A stretch of DNA of 29,497 bases from DATLYH01 sp035575035. Lineage in GTDB: Bacteria; Planctomycetota; Planctomycetia; Gemmatales; Gemmataceae. A program made the position numbers and the translations under genes. Under the pieces are notes generated by a model. That model was not told where the DNA came from and ran no database searches. It saw only the letters and a list, made by a program, of their open reading frames with translations. The stretch lies in NCBI GenBank assembly GCA_035575035.1, contig DATLYH010000355.1:1-29497 (forward strand), in the 5' to 3' direction. This document shows positions 1 through 11,146 of this stretch, one piece after another (positions within the stretch are counted from its first letter, which is position 1; the number at the start of each line of letters is the position of its first letter).

Positions 1-1
1 C

Positions 2-754
2 GCGGCCGTCCCGGACCTGACCGCCGCTCTGACCGACGAAAGCCAGCCGGTCCGCCGCAACGCTGCCCTGGCCCTGGGCCGGATTGGTCCGGCAGCGCGG
101 TCGGCCATCCCCGATCTGGCGCGGGCCCTCCGCCCGGAAGAGCCCAGCGCCGCGGTTCGCCAGTTTGCCGCCGAGGCCATCGCCCACATCGGCCAGGAAG
201 CCACTGATGAGAGGCAGTTCCGCGAGATCGAGCGGCTGGTGATCGACCAGGCCCTCCCCGCGCTGCTCCGGGCGTTGCAGCACGACACCGGGCCGGGGGT
301 GCGTCACCGGGCCGTCTGGGCACTCTTCCTGGTGCAGGACCCGGAAAAGGCTGGCCTTGTCGGCCCGTTGACCGCCGTGCTGCACGAGAGGGATCCGGAG
401 ATTCAGGTGGTGCGCTACGACGCAGCCCGCTGCCTGGCGCTGCGGCTGGGGCCACGCACCCCGGACAAGGCCATTGACGTGCTGCTGGAAATGCTCAACG
501 ACGACCGCCTGCGGATTTATAACCGGACTGACGCTCAGGTGAGCGGGGGCGGCGAAGGGCAGACCGGCGACTCGCGGGTGGCGGCCAACCTGGGGGGCGA
601 CGCCCGCTTCCTGGCGGCCCAGGCCCTGGCCCGCATCGGCCCCAAGGCCAACCGCCCGGCCATCATCGCGGCGCTCAAGGACGCCCAGCAGTCCCCCGAC
701 AAGCGCTGCCGTGACGAGGCCGCCAAGGCCCTGGCCATCATCCAGGGACGCTGA
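2..754 (+). CDS. HEAT-repeat protein, 3' part (5' end outside window)
   Basis: The frame is open from base 2 to the TGA at 752-754, giving about 250 residues, so this is the C-terminal part of a longer protein. It is built of repeated helical units of about 35-40 residues with the HEAT/PBS-lyase-like pattern: VPDLTAAL..VRRNAALALGRIGP, IPDLARAL..VRQFAAEAIAHIG, LPALLRAL..VRHRAVWALFLV and, near the end, FLAAQALARIGPKA..CRDEAAKALAII. HEAT-repeat proteins are alpha-solenoid scaffolds for protein-protein contacts, and in planctomycetes they are often attached to signal peptides, kinases or cytochrome domains. None of those can be seen because the upstream part is missing. An internal GTG at 239 is in frame but lies within the repeat array and is not a credible start. 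The specific role is unknown. Confidence 0.85.
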   Translation, partial: AAVPDLTAALTDESQPVRRNAALALGRIGPAARSAIPDLARALRPEEPSAAVRQFAAEAIAHIGQEATDERQFREIERLVIDQALPALLRALQHDTGPGVRHRAVWALFLVQDPEKAGLVGPLTAVLHERDPEIQVVRYDAARCLALRLGPRTPDKAIDVLLEMLNDDRLRIYNRTDAQVSGGGEGQTGDSRVAANLGGDARFLAAQALARIGPKANRPAIIAALKDAQQSPDKRCRDEAAKALAIIQGR

Positions 755-838
755 GAACCCCCAGCGAGTGACAGCGTTGGCACCGCCGCTCGCCATCCCA
801 TCGCCACGCTCTTTCGAAGGGCACGGCCACGCCTGTGG

Positions 839-844
839 TATGAT
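839..844 (+). promoter_or_regulatory. Extended -10 element upstream of the macro-domain gene
   Basis: TGGTATGAT contains a TATGAT hexamer preceded by TG at the extended -10 spacing. It lies about 48 bases before the preferred ATG at 893. No convincing -35 hexamer is visible, as expected for an extended -10 promoter. This is a prediction from motif and position only. Confidence 0.4.
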
Positions 845-892
845 AGGTTGGCGGGCGGCAAGAACGTTCAACGTCCTCAGAGGTCGCAGCCG

Positions 893-1420
893 ATGAAGTG
901 GCAGCTCAGCCACGGCGACATCCTGGACGTGCCGGCTGATGTGCTCGTCTGCTCGGCGAACGTTTTCCTTGCCCTGTCGGGCGGCGTTGGCGGCGCCTTC
1001 CTCCTCCGTTATGGCGACGCCATGCAGGCCGCGCTGAACCGGTACCTCACCGACCGCGGCCTCCGGTCGGTCGGCCGTGGTGAAGTGGTCGAGATGCCGC
1101 CTTGCGGGAGCTCTTACCGCGCGGTGCTGCACGCCGTCGCGGTCGATGCGTTCTACAACAGCTCGGCCGAGGTCGTCCGGTCGGTGATCGACGACAGCCT
1201 GCGGCGGGCCGCCGCCCGGTCCGCCCGACGGGTTGCACTGGCGGCGGTCGGTACCGGTTATGGACGATTGTCGATGGCTGAGTTCGCCCGCGGCCTGACG
1301 CCGCTCCTCGAAAGGGCGTATCCTCCAGTCGAAGAGGTGGTGCTCTGCCTTCGTTCGTGGCCGGATGCTGAGGAGCTTGCGAAGCTTCTGCCACAGCTGG
1401 AATGGCTGGGGGCTCGGTAA
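893..1420 (+). CDS. Macro-domain protein (ADP-ribose binding or hydrolase family)
   Basis: This is a 175-residue single-domain protein. The start is placed at ATG 893, preceded by AGAGG, because an in-frame TTG at 848 overlaps the predicted promoter and adds 15 unconserved residues. The N-terminus has the macro-domain order: HGDILDVPADVLVCSAN (the GDI Asp that contacts adenine, then the Asn-containing strand), SGGVGGAFLLRYG (the glycine-rich phosphate loop) and, in the C-terminal half, ALAAVGTGYGRLS (the second phosphate loop). Macro domains bind ADP-ribose or related nucleotides, and some remove ADP-ribose from proteins or nucleic acids. The usual NAAN is CSAN and the GGGV loop is SGGV, so catalytic activity cannot be assumed. 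The stop is 12 bases before the BFD-like gene, so the two are probably co-transcribed. It is likely cytoplasmic, as no signal peptide is seen. Confidence 0.85.
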   Translation: MKWQLSHGDILDVPADVLVCSANVFLALSGGVGGAFLLRYGDAMQAALNRYLTDRGLRSVGRGEVVEMPPCGSSYRAVLHAVAVDAFYNSSAEVVRSVIDDSLRRAAARSARRVALAAVGTGYGRLSMAEFARGLTPLLERAYPPVEEVVLCLRSWPDAEELAKLLPQLEWLGAR

Positions 1421-1432
1421 AACGGGACAGCG

Positions 1433-1747
1433 ATGGATCTCGACGACAAGGTCTGCTACTGCTTTCACGTGACCAAGCGGAAGCTGCTCAACTTCATCCG
1501 CCTCCGCCGGCCGAAGGTCCCTAGCCAGCTGTCTGAGTGCGGCGGCGCCGGTACCGGCTGCGGCTGGTGCATCCCGTTCTTGAAGCAGCTCCACCGCCAG
1601 GCGGTCGCGGGAGGCCAGACCGAGTTGGAGCGGCTGACCCCGGCCGAGTACGAGCGCCGCCGCGCCGCTTACGTCCGTGCCGGCAAGGGCACCCCACCTC
1701 CCGGCGCCACACCGCTGCCGCCGGCCGACCCCGCCGACGAGGAGTGA
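1433..1747 (+). CDS. BFD-like [2Fe-2S]-binding protein
   Basis: This 104-residue protein begins with a BFD-type iron-sulfur domain. Cys8-x-Cys10 and Cys43-x2-Cys46 are spaced C-x-C-x32-C-x2-C, very close to the C-x-C-x31-C-x2-C of bacterioferritin-associated ferredoxin. An extra Cys36 lies before the second pair. BFD domains carry a [2Fe-2S] cluster and pass electrons, for example to bacterioferritin to release iron, or act as modules in nitrite reductase and NifU-like proteins. The last 40 residues are low-complexity (PPPGATPLPPADPADEE) and probably disordered. The start ATG is preceded by GGGA at a usable distance. Its position just after the macro-domain gene suggests one transcript. No bacterioferritin gene is visible, so the partner is unknown. 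Confidence 0.85.
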   Translation: MDLDDKVCYCFHVTKRKLLNFIRLRRPKVPSQLSECGGAGTGCGWCIPFLKQLHRQAVAGGQTELERLTPAEYERRRAAYVRAGKGTPPPGATPLPPADPADEE

Positions 1748-1787
1748 GCGCTTGTCCCCGGCTGGGCGAATCCATGCCCGCCCGTCC

Positions 1788-3632
1788 CTACCGTGACGCA
1801 GTGATTGCCTCCGCGTAGCGCAGCTCGCCGGTGCGGCCATCGTAGTACTGAAAGACTACCTGCGGCCGCGGGAACGCCACCCAGCGCTCCTCCCCCAGGC
1901 GGAGTGGGTTGTTGAAGACGTTGTTCACCTGCACCACGCAGTAAAACGGGTGCTGCAGGTTCTCGCGCGGGATGTCGTCCCGGAAATAACTCGACCAGCG
2001 GATCTCGCACTTGCGGCCCCGCGAGTCGTAAATGCCGCTCGCCGGCCGGTTGTCCTCGTCCCGGGCGATGTGGTTGTTCGAGTTGTGCGGGCCCGAGGCA
2101 AACTCCCAGACTCGGTCGGTGATCTTGATCGCGAAACTGTTGTGCAGGTCGCCGGTCAGCACAAACACCGGCTTGCCCAGACTGTCCCAGAACTTGATCA
2201 GCTGCTCCCGCTCATCGAGGAAGACCGTCCAGGCGTCGTCCTTGTTCTCGCCCCGGACCGCTCCACCGCCGACGTGCGGCACCATAAAATTGACCGACGA
2301 CACCACAAAGAAAAAGTCGGCGTCGCTCTGCTTCATCCCCTCCAGCAGCCACTCCTTCTGCTGCCGGCCCAGCATGGATAGCCCCGGCTTGTCCGGCTGC
2401 CTGACGTCGTGCATCTCCCGGTGGGAGCGCGTGTCGAGCACGAAGAAGTCGCAGTTGCTGATCCGCAGCCGGTAGTACGAGCGCCGACCGATCGAGTACG
2501 ATGGCTGGCCGTCCTCCCGGGCCGCCGGCCGAATGCGCAGCCGGGTCTTGTCGAGCACCGCCACAATGTCGTAGACGCCGGCGTTAGGGTCGCCGCCGAC
2601 GCCATCGAGTTTGTTGTCATTGACCCCGGCCGTCGTCGTGCCCCAGTGGACATGCAGGTTGGCCGCCTGTTTGAGGTCGAGTTTGGTGAAGTCGGCCTCT
2701 GGATCGGTCAGCACGTCGCTGCCCTTCTGCAGCCGAGCCTTGCCGAACACGATGCCTTGGCGGAAGTCCACCGGGTTGCTCCAGCCCAGGTAGTCATACC
2801 AGGCCTGCACGCCGATGTCGCGGAAGACGGCCCGACGGTCGCGCAGCCCAGCCGAGCCGGCACCCCAGACGTCGTTGAGGATTTCGTGATCGTCAAAGGT
2901 AAAGAACGACGGGATCTCGCGATGCCAGGCGGCCAGGTTCTTGCCGCGCTCCAGATAGACCTTGTAGTTCTCCCAGACGCCGACGATGGTCGGGGCATGG
3001 CGCACCACCGGCGGCAGGTCGGCGCGCGTCCGACCGACCTGCTTCAGCCACTCGTCCACCGTGTACTCCCGACGGTCCTCGTAGAGCCAGTCGCCGTTCT
3101 GGATGGCAAAGTGGATCCGGTCCTTGAGCTGCTCCAGCATCGTCTTGAAGGCCGGCAGCTCGGTGCCGCTCCCCTGTTGAGGCGTCTGGTTGTTACCGCA
3201 GGCGAACTCGAACCGGAAGTTGAACAGGCCGCGCGGATTGAGCTTGGGATCGCGGAACTGGGCCGGCTCGGGCAGGGTGCGGAATGACCCGCCCGGGCCA
3301 GCTTCCTTCCCCTCGCCCACCTGGACCTGGTAATAGTACTTGGTATTCGGCTTGAGCCCCGTGATGTGGACCCAGCCGGTGTTGTCATGTTCCAGGCGGG
3401 TTGCCGCCGGGCCGGAGAGCTGGTCCAGCCGGTCCGCCTGGAGGCCCAGGCGCACCCGAAAGGTGCCGGGACGGGATGTCCGGACCCAGACGCCAATCTC
3501 GTTCGGGCCGAGCCGTCCCAGAATCGGCCCGTGGGTGATCTGAATCGACGGGGCCGTGTCCGGCGGCCCTGCGGCAACCAGGAGCGCCAGCGACCCCAGG
3601 AGCACACCACCGGCCAGCAGAACGGTTCGCAT
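1788..3632 (-). CDS. phoD: Secreted PhoD-like alkaline phosphatase/phosphodiesterase
   Basis: This 614-residue protein has a Sec-type signal peptide (MRTVLLAGGVLLGSLALLVAAG). An Ig/fibronectin-like PhoD N-terminal domain follows (about residues 30-125; GVWVRTSRPGTFRVRL, GLKPNTKYYYQVQVG). The metallophosphoesterase domain comes next, with FACGNN near 144-148, GDWLYED at 180-186, DDHEILNDVWGAG at 247-259, LDTRSHR, and TGDLHNSFA near residue 495 supplying late metal ligands. PhoD enzymes are Ca/Fe-dependent extracytoplasmic phosphomono- or diesterases that scavenge phosphate from nucleotides, teichoic acids or phospholipids. The ATG at 3632 has an AGGAAAGGG ribosome site just upstream. The gene is monocistronic and convergent with the BFD-like gene. 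No Pho-box-like repeats were recognised upstream. Confidence 0.88.
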   Translation of the reverse strand: MRTVLLAGGVLLGSLALLVAAGPPDTAPSIQITHGPILGRLGPNEIGVWVRTSRPGTFRVRLGLQADRLDQLSGPAATRLEHDNTGWVHITGLKPNTKYYYQVQVGEGKEAGPGGSFRTLPEPAQFRDPKLNPRGLFNFRFEFACGNNQTPQQGSGTELPAFKTMLEQLKDRIHFAIQNGDWLYEDRREYTVDEWLKQVGRTRADLPPVVRHAPTIVGVWENYKVYLERGKNLAAWHREIPSFFTFDDHEILNDVWGAGSAGLRDRRAVFRDIGVQAWYDYLGWSNPVDFRQGIVFGKARLQKGSDVLTDPEADFTKLDLKQAANLHVHWGTTTAGVNDNKLDGVGGDPNAGVYDIVAVLDKTRLRIRPAAREDGQPSYSIGRRSYYRLRISNCDFFVLDTRSHREMHDVRQPDKPGLSMLGRQQKEWLLEGMKQSDADFFFVVSSVNFMVPHVGGGAVRGENKDDAWTVFLDEREQLIKFWDSLGKPVFVLTGDLHNSFAIKITDRVWEFASGPHNSNNHIARDEDNRPASGIYDSRGRKCEIRWSSYFRDDIPRENLQHPFYCVVQVNNVFNNPLRLGEERWVAFPRPQVVFQYYDGRTGELRYAEAITASR

Positions 3633-4210
3633 GGAGTATCCCTTTCCTCTTGGGACATTAACGCTGCGGCGAGCCGGGGCATTGACGACCGGAGCAAAGC
3701 ATCGGCCCGGGGGTTGGTTTACGCAGTGGCGCGAATCTTTTCACCCCCCTCCGTGAAGAAAAGAGCAGCGGGTCGCTTCTTTCTTGGCCCGGGCGATCAG
3801 AAGCAGGACGGCCTGTTCCTGCACCTCGACATTGGACGCCGGTCCCAGACCGTAGCAGCGACGGCCGGCAGCGTCAACGACACGTACACGCGCCGCCGCT
3901 GGGCCTGCTGAGGCTCGTTCCACGCCAGGCGGAAGCGGCACAGTTCAATCTCCCCGAGCATCGGCGGGACGTTCAGCCGCACCGGAGCGAACGGCGGGGC
4001 GCAGCGGGATGAATTCGATCCGGGAAGGTCCGTGGATGGGTCCTCCTTTGGCAGCGGCAGAAAGCGACGGGAACGGACCTCCTGGCCTGGCCGCCGCCGT
4101 CATCGGGCAATGCTCCTTTGTTCTTATACGCTGCCACCCCCTTGAGATTTCTGGTATATACTGGGGGACCCGGTTTATGAGGCGTCTTCGCTTTGTCGCG
4201 ATCCGCGGCT
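3633..4210. other. Intergenic region between phoD and amidase, no secure gene
   Basis: This gap separates the divergently transcribed phoD (minus) and amidase (plus) genes. Only weak coding signal was found. On the minus strand, a 61-codon GTG-started frame at 3982-3797 encodes a protein-like stretch (GEIELCRFRLAWNEPQQ, then VYVSLTLPAVAATVWDRR). It has no clear ribosome site or homologue known to me, so I do not call it a gene. Around 4152-4160, TGGTATATA resembles an extended -10 for the amidase transcript. Confidence 0.4.
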
Positions 4211-4283
4211 GGGTGGCACGCCCGGAGTCTTCGACGGGCGTGGGTGGTCCGCACGCCCGTCGCAGACTCAGGGTGTGCCACCC
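4211..4283. repeat. Imperfect inverted repeat (30-bp arms) in the amidase leader
   Basis: The left arm, 4211-4240, starts GGGTGGCACGCCCGGAGTCT. It pairs with the right arm, 4254-4283, which ends GGGTGTGCCACCC. About 25 of 30 positions are complementary, with a 13-base loop. The right arm ends 26 bases before the amidase ATG, so the transcript leader could fold into a long stem just upstream of the ribosome site (AGAGGG, about 4296-4301). It may be a dispersed repeat rather than a dedicated regulatory element. It is not followed by a U-tract, so it is not a standard terminator. Confidence 0.75.
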
Positions 4284-4309
4284 GACAGAGATCATGAAGA
4301 GGGTACCGC

Positions 4310-6031
4310 ATGACAAACGAGAACCAACCGGATCACATCGGCATCAACACCGCGCCGCCGGCCTCGCGCCTCCCGACGCGACGGCACCTGCTCAAGCTGC
4401 TCGCGGCACTGGGGGTTGGGTCGCCTGTGTTCCAGCGCGCCCTGGCCGCCCAAGCGGAGAAGGCCCCGGCCGTCACCGCGGAGATGATCCAGCAAGCCGA
4501 ATGGATCGCCGGCCTCAAACTGTCCGACGAGGAACGCAAGGCGATCGTCACCGGCCTGAACCAGGCCCAGCGCGACTTCCAGACGATGCGCGGCGTTCCC
4601 CTTGCCAACCATGTCCCGCCGGCCCTGGCGTTCCACCCGGCACCGTGGCTGCCGCCGGCCGACCGGCTGGGCCGCGGCACCGTCGAACCGATCCAGCAAG
4701 CCGCCCCTAAGCGGCCCGATGCCGGCGATGACCTGGCCTTTCTGCCCGTCACCACCCTGGCGGCCCTGCTCCGCACCCGCCAGGTATCGAGCATGGAACT
4801 GACCCGGCTCTATCTCGAACGGCTGCGGAAGTATGACCCGGTGCTGCGCTGCGTCGTCACCTACACCGAGGATCTGGCGCTGCGGCAGGCCGAGCAGGCC
4901 GACCGCGAGATCGCCGCCGGATGCTACCGGGGACCTCTGCACGGCATCCCCTGGGGCGCCAAGGACCTGATCGCCTACCCCGGCTACCCGACGACCTGGG
5001 GAGCGGCCCCGTTCAAGGGACAGGTTCTCGACACCAAGGCGACCGTGGCCCGGAAGCTGGAGGATGCCGGGGCGGTACTCGTCGCCAAGCTGACACTGGG
5101 CGCCCTGGCCCAGGGCGACCGCTGGTTCGGCGGCATGACCCGCAACCCCTGGGACCCGCGGCAAGGCTCCAGCGGTTCGTCGGCCGGCTCCGCCAGCGCC
5201 GTCGCCGCCGGGCTGGTTGGCTTTGCCCTGGGCAGCGAGACATTGGGGAGCATTGTCTCACCCTGTCGGCAGTGCGGCGTCACCGGGCTGCGGCCGACCT
5301 TCGGCCGGGTGAGCCGCCACGGCTGCATGACCCTGGCCTGGAGCATGGACAAGATCGGCCCGATGGCCCGCTCGGTGGAGGATTGCGCCCTGGTCTTCGG
5401 TGCCATCCACGGCTTTGACGGGCTCGATCCCAGCGCGGTCGATCGGCCATTCACCTGGCCACTGTCGCGCGACCTCCGCACCCTGAAGGTCGGTTACTTC
5501 GAGGACGCCGGCGAAGAGCGGCTCCGCGTGCTCCGCGAGCTGGGCGTCCGACTGGTGCCGATCAAGCTGCCGGCGAAGTATCCGGTGTCGGCCCTGCGGA
5601 TCATTCTCGGGACCGAGGCAGCGGCAGTCTTTGACGAGTTGACCCGTCGGGGCATCACCGAGGGGCTGAACAACTGGCCGCGCACCTTCCGCCAGGGGCA
5701 GTTCGTGCCCGCCGTCGAGTACCTCCGGGCCAACCGCATCCGCCGCCTGGTGATGCAGGAGATGGAGGAAGTGATGGCCCAGGTGGACCTATACGTCGGC
5801 GGCAACGATCTGCTACTGACCAACCTGACCGGCCACCCGACCGTGGTGCTGCCGGACGGCTTCCGCAAGGCCAACGGTGTCGAGATGCCGACTGCGGTGA
5901 CGTTCACCGGCCGGTTGTACGGCGAGGCCGAGCTGCTGGCGGTGGCCCACGCCTACCAGCAGGCAACCGGTTTCCACCTGCGGCGACCGCCGATGGACCG
6001 GGTCACCCCGGAGAAGGTGGGCGACAAGTAG
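4310..6031 (+). CDS. Exported amidase-signature family enzyme (GatA-like fold)
   Basis: This 573-residue protein has a twin-arginine-like leader (TRRHLLKLLAALGVG, with RR at 24-25), so Tat export is likely. The amidase-signature core shows the Ser-cisSer-Lys triad. Lys218 lies in WGAKDLI, the cis-Ser is Ser290 in GSSAGSASAVAAGLVGFALG, and the nucleophile is Ser314 in SETLGSI, 24 residues later as in the family. A typical GVTGLRPTFGRVSRHG follows. Family members hydrolyse amides or act as the GatA transamidase subunit. The leader, the isolated locus and the absence of gatB/gatC argue against a tRNA amidotransferase and for a periplasmic amide hydrolase of unknown substrate. About 100 residues between the leader and the core are predicted helical and unconserved. 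The start at ATG 4310 has AGAGGG upstream. Confidence 0.88.
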   Translation: MTNENQPDHIGINTAPPASRLPTRRHLLKLLAALGVGSPVFQRALAAQAEKAPAVTAEMIQQAEWIAGLKLSDEERKAIVTGLNQAQRDFQTMRGVPLANHVPPALAFHPAPWLPPADRLGRGTVEPIQQAAPKRPDAGDDLAFLPVTTLAALLRTRQVSSMELTRLYLERLRKYDPVLRCVVTYTEDLALRQAEQADREIAAGCYRGPLHGIPWGAKDLIAYPGYPTTWGAAPFKGQVLDTKATVARKLEDAGAVLVAKLTLGALAQGDRWFGGMTRNPWDPRQGSSGSSAGSASAVAAGLVGFALGSETLGSIVSPCRQCGVTGLRPTFGRVSRHGCMTLAWSMDKIGPMARSVEDCALVFGAIHGFDGLDPSAVDRPFTWPLSRDLRTLKVGYFEDAGEERLRVLRELGVRLVPIKLPAKYPVSALRIILGTEAAAVFDELTRRGITEGLNNWPRTFRQGQFVPAVEYLRANRIRRLVMQEMEEVMAQVDLYVGGNDLLLTNLTGHPTVVLPDGFRKANGVEMPTAVTFTGRLYGEAELLAVAHAYQQATGFHLRRPPMDRVTPEKVGDK

Positions 6032-6230
6032 CTGGTGCCGTTCCCCAATCCGCTGTGCCAGAGCCCCCAGGCGGCCTCGCTAGGGGCCTACCCGTGAGGC
6101 TGCCCAGGGCTACGGGCCTGGCGCTTGCCTTCTGCCAGTGCGGGACTGCTCTCCGGCGCGGCCTCCTCTGGCGGGGCAGGCCGGGCTGTGGGACAATGAA
6201 GCAGCCTCCATTCGGTTGGGGGACCTGGCC

Positions 6231-9869
<3,639 letters not shown>

Positions 9870-9944
9870 CGCCCCCAAGACTGACATCCGTCATTGGTCA
9901 TTGGCCACCGTGGCGCCGTGTCGCCCTGGTTTCCCGGTGGCGGT

Positions 9945-10853
9945 CTAGGCGCTGATGTTCACGCAATCCACCTGCCGTTGGATGCGGCGGAGCAGGCCGG
10001 TCAGGACCTTGCCGGGGCCGATCTCGTAGAAGCGGTCTACGCCGGCCGTCAGCAGATTTCGCATCGTCTGCTCCCAGAGCACCGGCTGAAGCACCTGGCG
10101 CACCAGCAGCCGGCGGATCTCCTCCGGGTCGGTGTGTGGTTGGGCATCGACGTTGGACCAGACCGGGATTCGCGGCGGGGAAATGGTCACCTCGGCGAGG
10201 GCCTTGGCCAGGGCCTCGTCGGCCGGCTTCATCAGGTCGGTGTGGAAGGCGCCCGCCACAGCCAGACGGACCACCTTGATGGCCCCCATCGCGGGAGCCA
10301 GGCGCTCCACCTCGCGGCAGGCGGCCTCAACCCCTGAGACAACGATGTTGCCCGGGCAGAGCAGGTTGGCCACCTGGATGGGACCGGCCGACCGGGCCTG
10401 GGCGCAGATCTCCTCGACCTTGGCCTGCTCCAATCCCAGGACGCTGACCATGCCGCTGGGCGTGGCATCGGCGGCCGCTTGCATGGCCACGCCGCGATGC
10501 TGCACCAGGCGCAGGCCATCGGCGAAGCTCATGGCGCCGGCAAAGACCAGGGCGGTGTATTCACCCAGGCTCAGGCCCGCCGCGGCCACGCAGCCGGCCT
10601 CCGCGGCCGGGTCGTCGTGGCGCAATGCCTCCAACGCCGCCAGGCTGGTGACGAAGATTGCCGGCTGGCTGATGACCGTCGAGTTGAGCCGCTCGACCGG
10701 GCCGTTCCAGCACACTTCGGCCAGGTCGTAACCGAGGACCTCGGCCGCGGTGTTGTACAGTTTGCGGGCCTCGGGGAACTTGTCGGCGAGTTGCCGGCCC
10801 ATACCGACGGTCTGGGCCCCCTGCCCAGGAAAGAGAAAGACGTTCCGAGACAT
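9945..10853 (-). CDS. fabD: Malonyl-CoA:ACP transacylase (FabD)
   Basis: This is a full-length 302-residue FabD. It transfers malonyl from CoA to the ACP phosphopantetheine arm, making the extender for fatty acid and type II polyketide synthesis. Visible features are FPGQGAQ near the N-terminus (oxyanion-hole Gln11), nucleophile Ser95 in GLSLGEYTALVFAG (the GLSLGE variant is also common in cyanobacterial and plastid FabD), Arg120 in LVQHRGVAMQ, which binds the malonyl carboxylate, and His204 in GAFHTDLM. The ATG at 10853 is preceded by a strong GGAGG site. It is divergent from the sugar-phosphate transferase gene. No fabH/fabG/acpP is next to it here, unlike the usual fab cluster. It could feed the polyketide operon at 26.5-29.5 kb, but this is inference. 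Confidence 0.95.
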   Translation of the reverse strand: MSRNVFLFPGQGAQTVGMGRQLADKFPEARKLYNTAAEVLGYDLAEVCWNGPVERLNSTVISQPAIFVTSLAALEALRHDDPAAEAGCVAAAGLSLGEYTALVFAGAMSFADGLRLVQHRGVAMQAAADATPSGMVSVLGLEQAKVEEICAQARSAGPIQVANLLCPGNIVVSGVEAACREVERLAPAMGAIKVVRLAVAGAFHTDLMKPADEALAKALAEVTISPPRIPVWSNVDAQPHTDPEEIRRLLVRQVLQPVLWEQTMRNLLTAGVDRFYEIGPGKVLTGLLRRIQRQVDCVNISA

Positions 10854-10920
10854 TACAACCTCCTACCCCTTCTCGCCGGCGCAAGGTTGATCGGCCCCCG
10901 GTTGGAGCCCGCCGGACGGC

Positions 10921-10926
10921 ATTATA
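10921..10926 (-). promoter_or_regulatory. TATAAT -10 element upstream of fabD
   Basis: A perfect TATAAT on the minus strand lies 68 bases upstream of the fabD start codon. The region 16-18 bases further upstream is GC-rich and has no good -35 match, so only the -10 is called. Confidence 0.45.
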
Positions 10927-11049
10927 CGGAACGGCGACGGAAAGGCGCGCGGTCAGGGGATGCCGCACAGCCCTTGCTGCCGGACGCTATCGGCTTCGAT
11001 CTTCGGCGCGCCGCACCGGGCCGACCTGCACCGGGGAGGCGCCTCCGGC

Positions 11050-11079
11050 TTGACAGCGCCTTGGCCGGCGTGCTACAAC
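11050..11079 (+). promoter_or_regulatory. Sigma-70-type promoter of the sugar-phosphate transferase gene
   Basis: TTGACA (11050-11055), an 18-base spacer and TACAAC (11074-11079). The predicted transcript start is near 11086, leaving about 60 bases of leader before the preferred ATG at 11147. The consensus -35 stands out in this GC-rich divergent intergenic region. Confidence 0.6.
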
Positions 11080-11146
11080 CCGCTCTCCGCCTTCACGCAC
11101 GCCCCCCGCAAGGGGGCCGGACTGCACCCCAGGGATGGGGCAAGCC

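Noticed and set aside
2409..3287. Long plus-strand open frame opposite phoD
   Set aside because: Antisense shadow of a well-supported phosphatase gene; no ribosome site or recognisable motif.
3797..3982. 61-codon minus-strand frame between phoD and the amidase
   Set aside because: Protein-like in part but starts at GTG with no ribosome site and no recognised family; insufficient to call a gene.
4310..6031. Amidase as GatA of the tRNA amidotransferase
   Set aside because: It carries a twin-arginine-like export leader and lacks gatB and gatC nearby.
9945..10853. FabD as a dedicated malonyltransferase of the polyketide operon
   Set aside because: It is 16 kb away and on the other strand, and type II PKSs usually borrow the housekeeping FabD; sharing is possible but not special to this locus.
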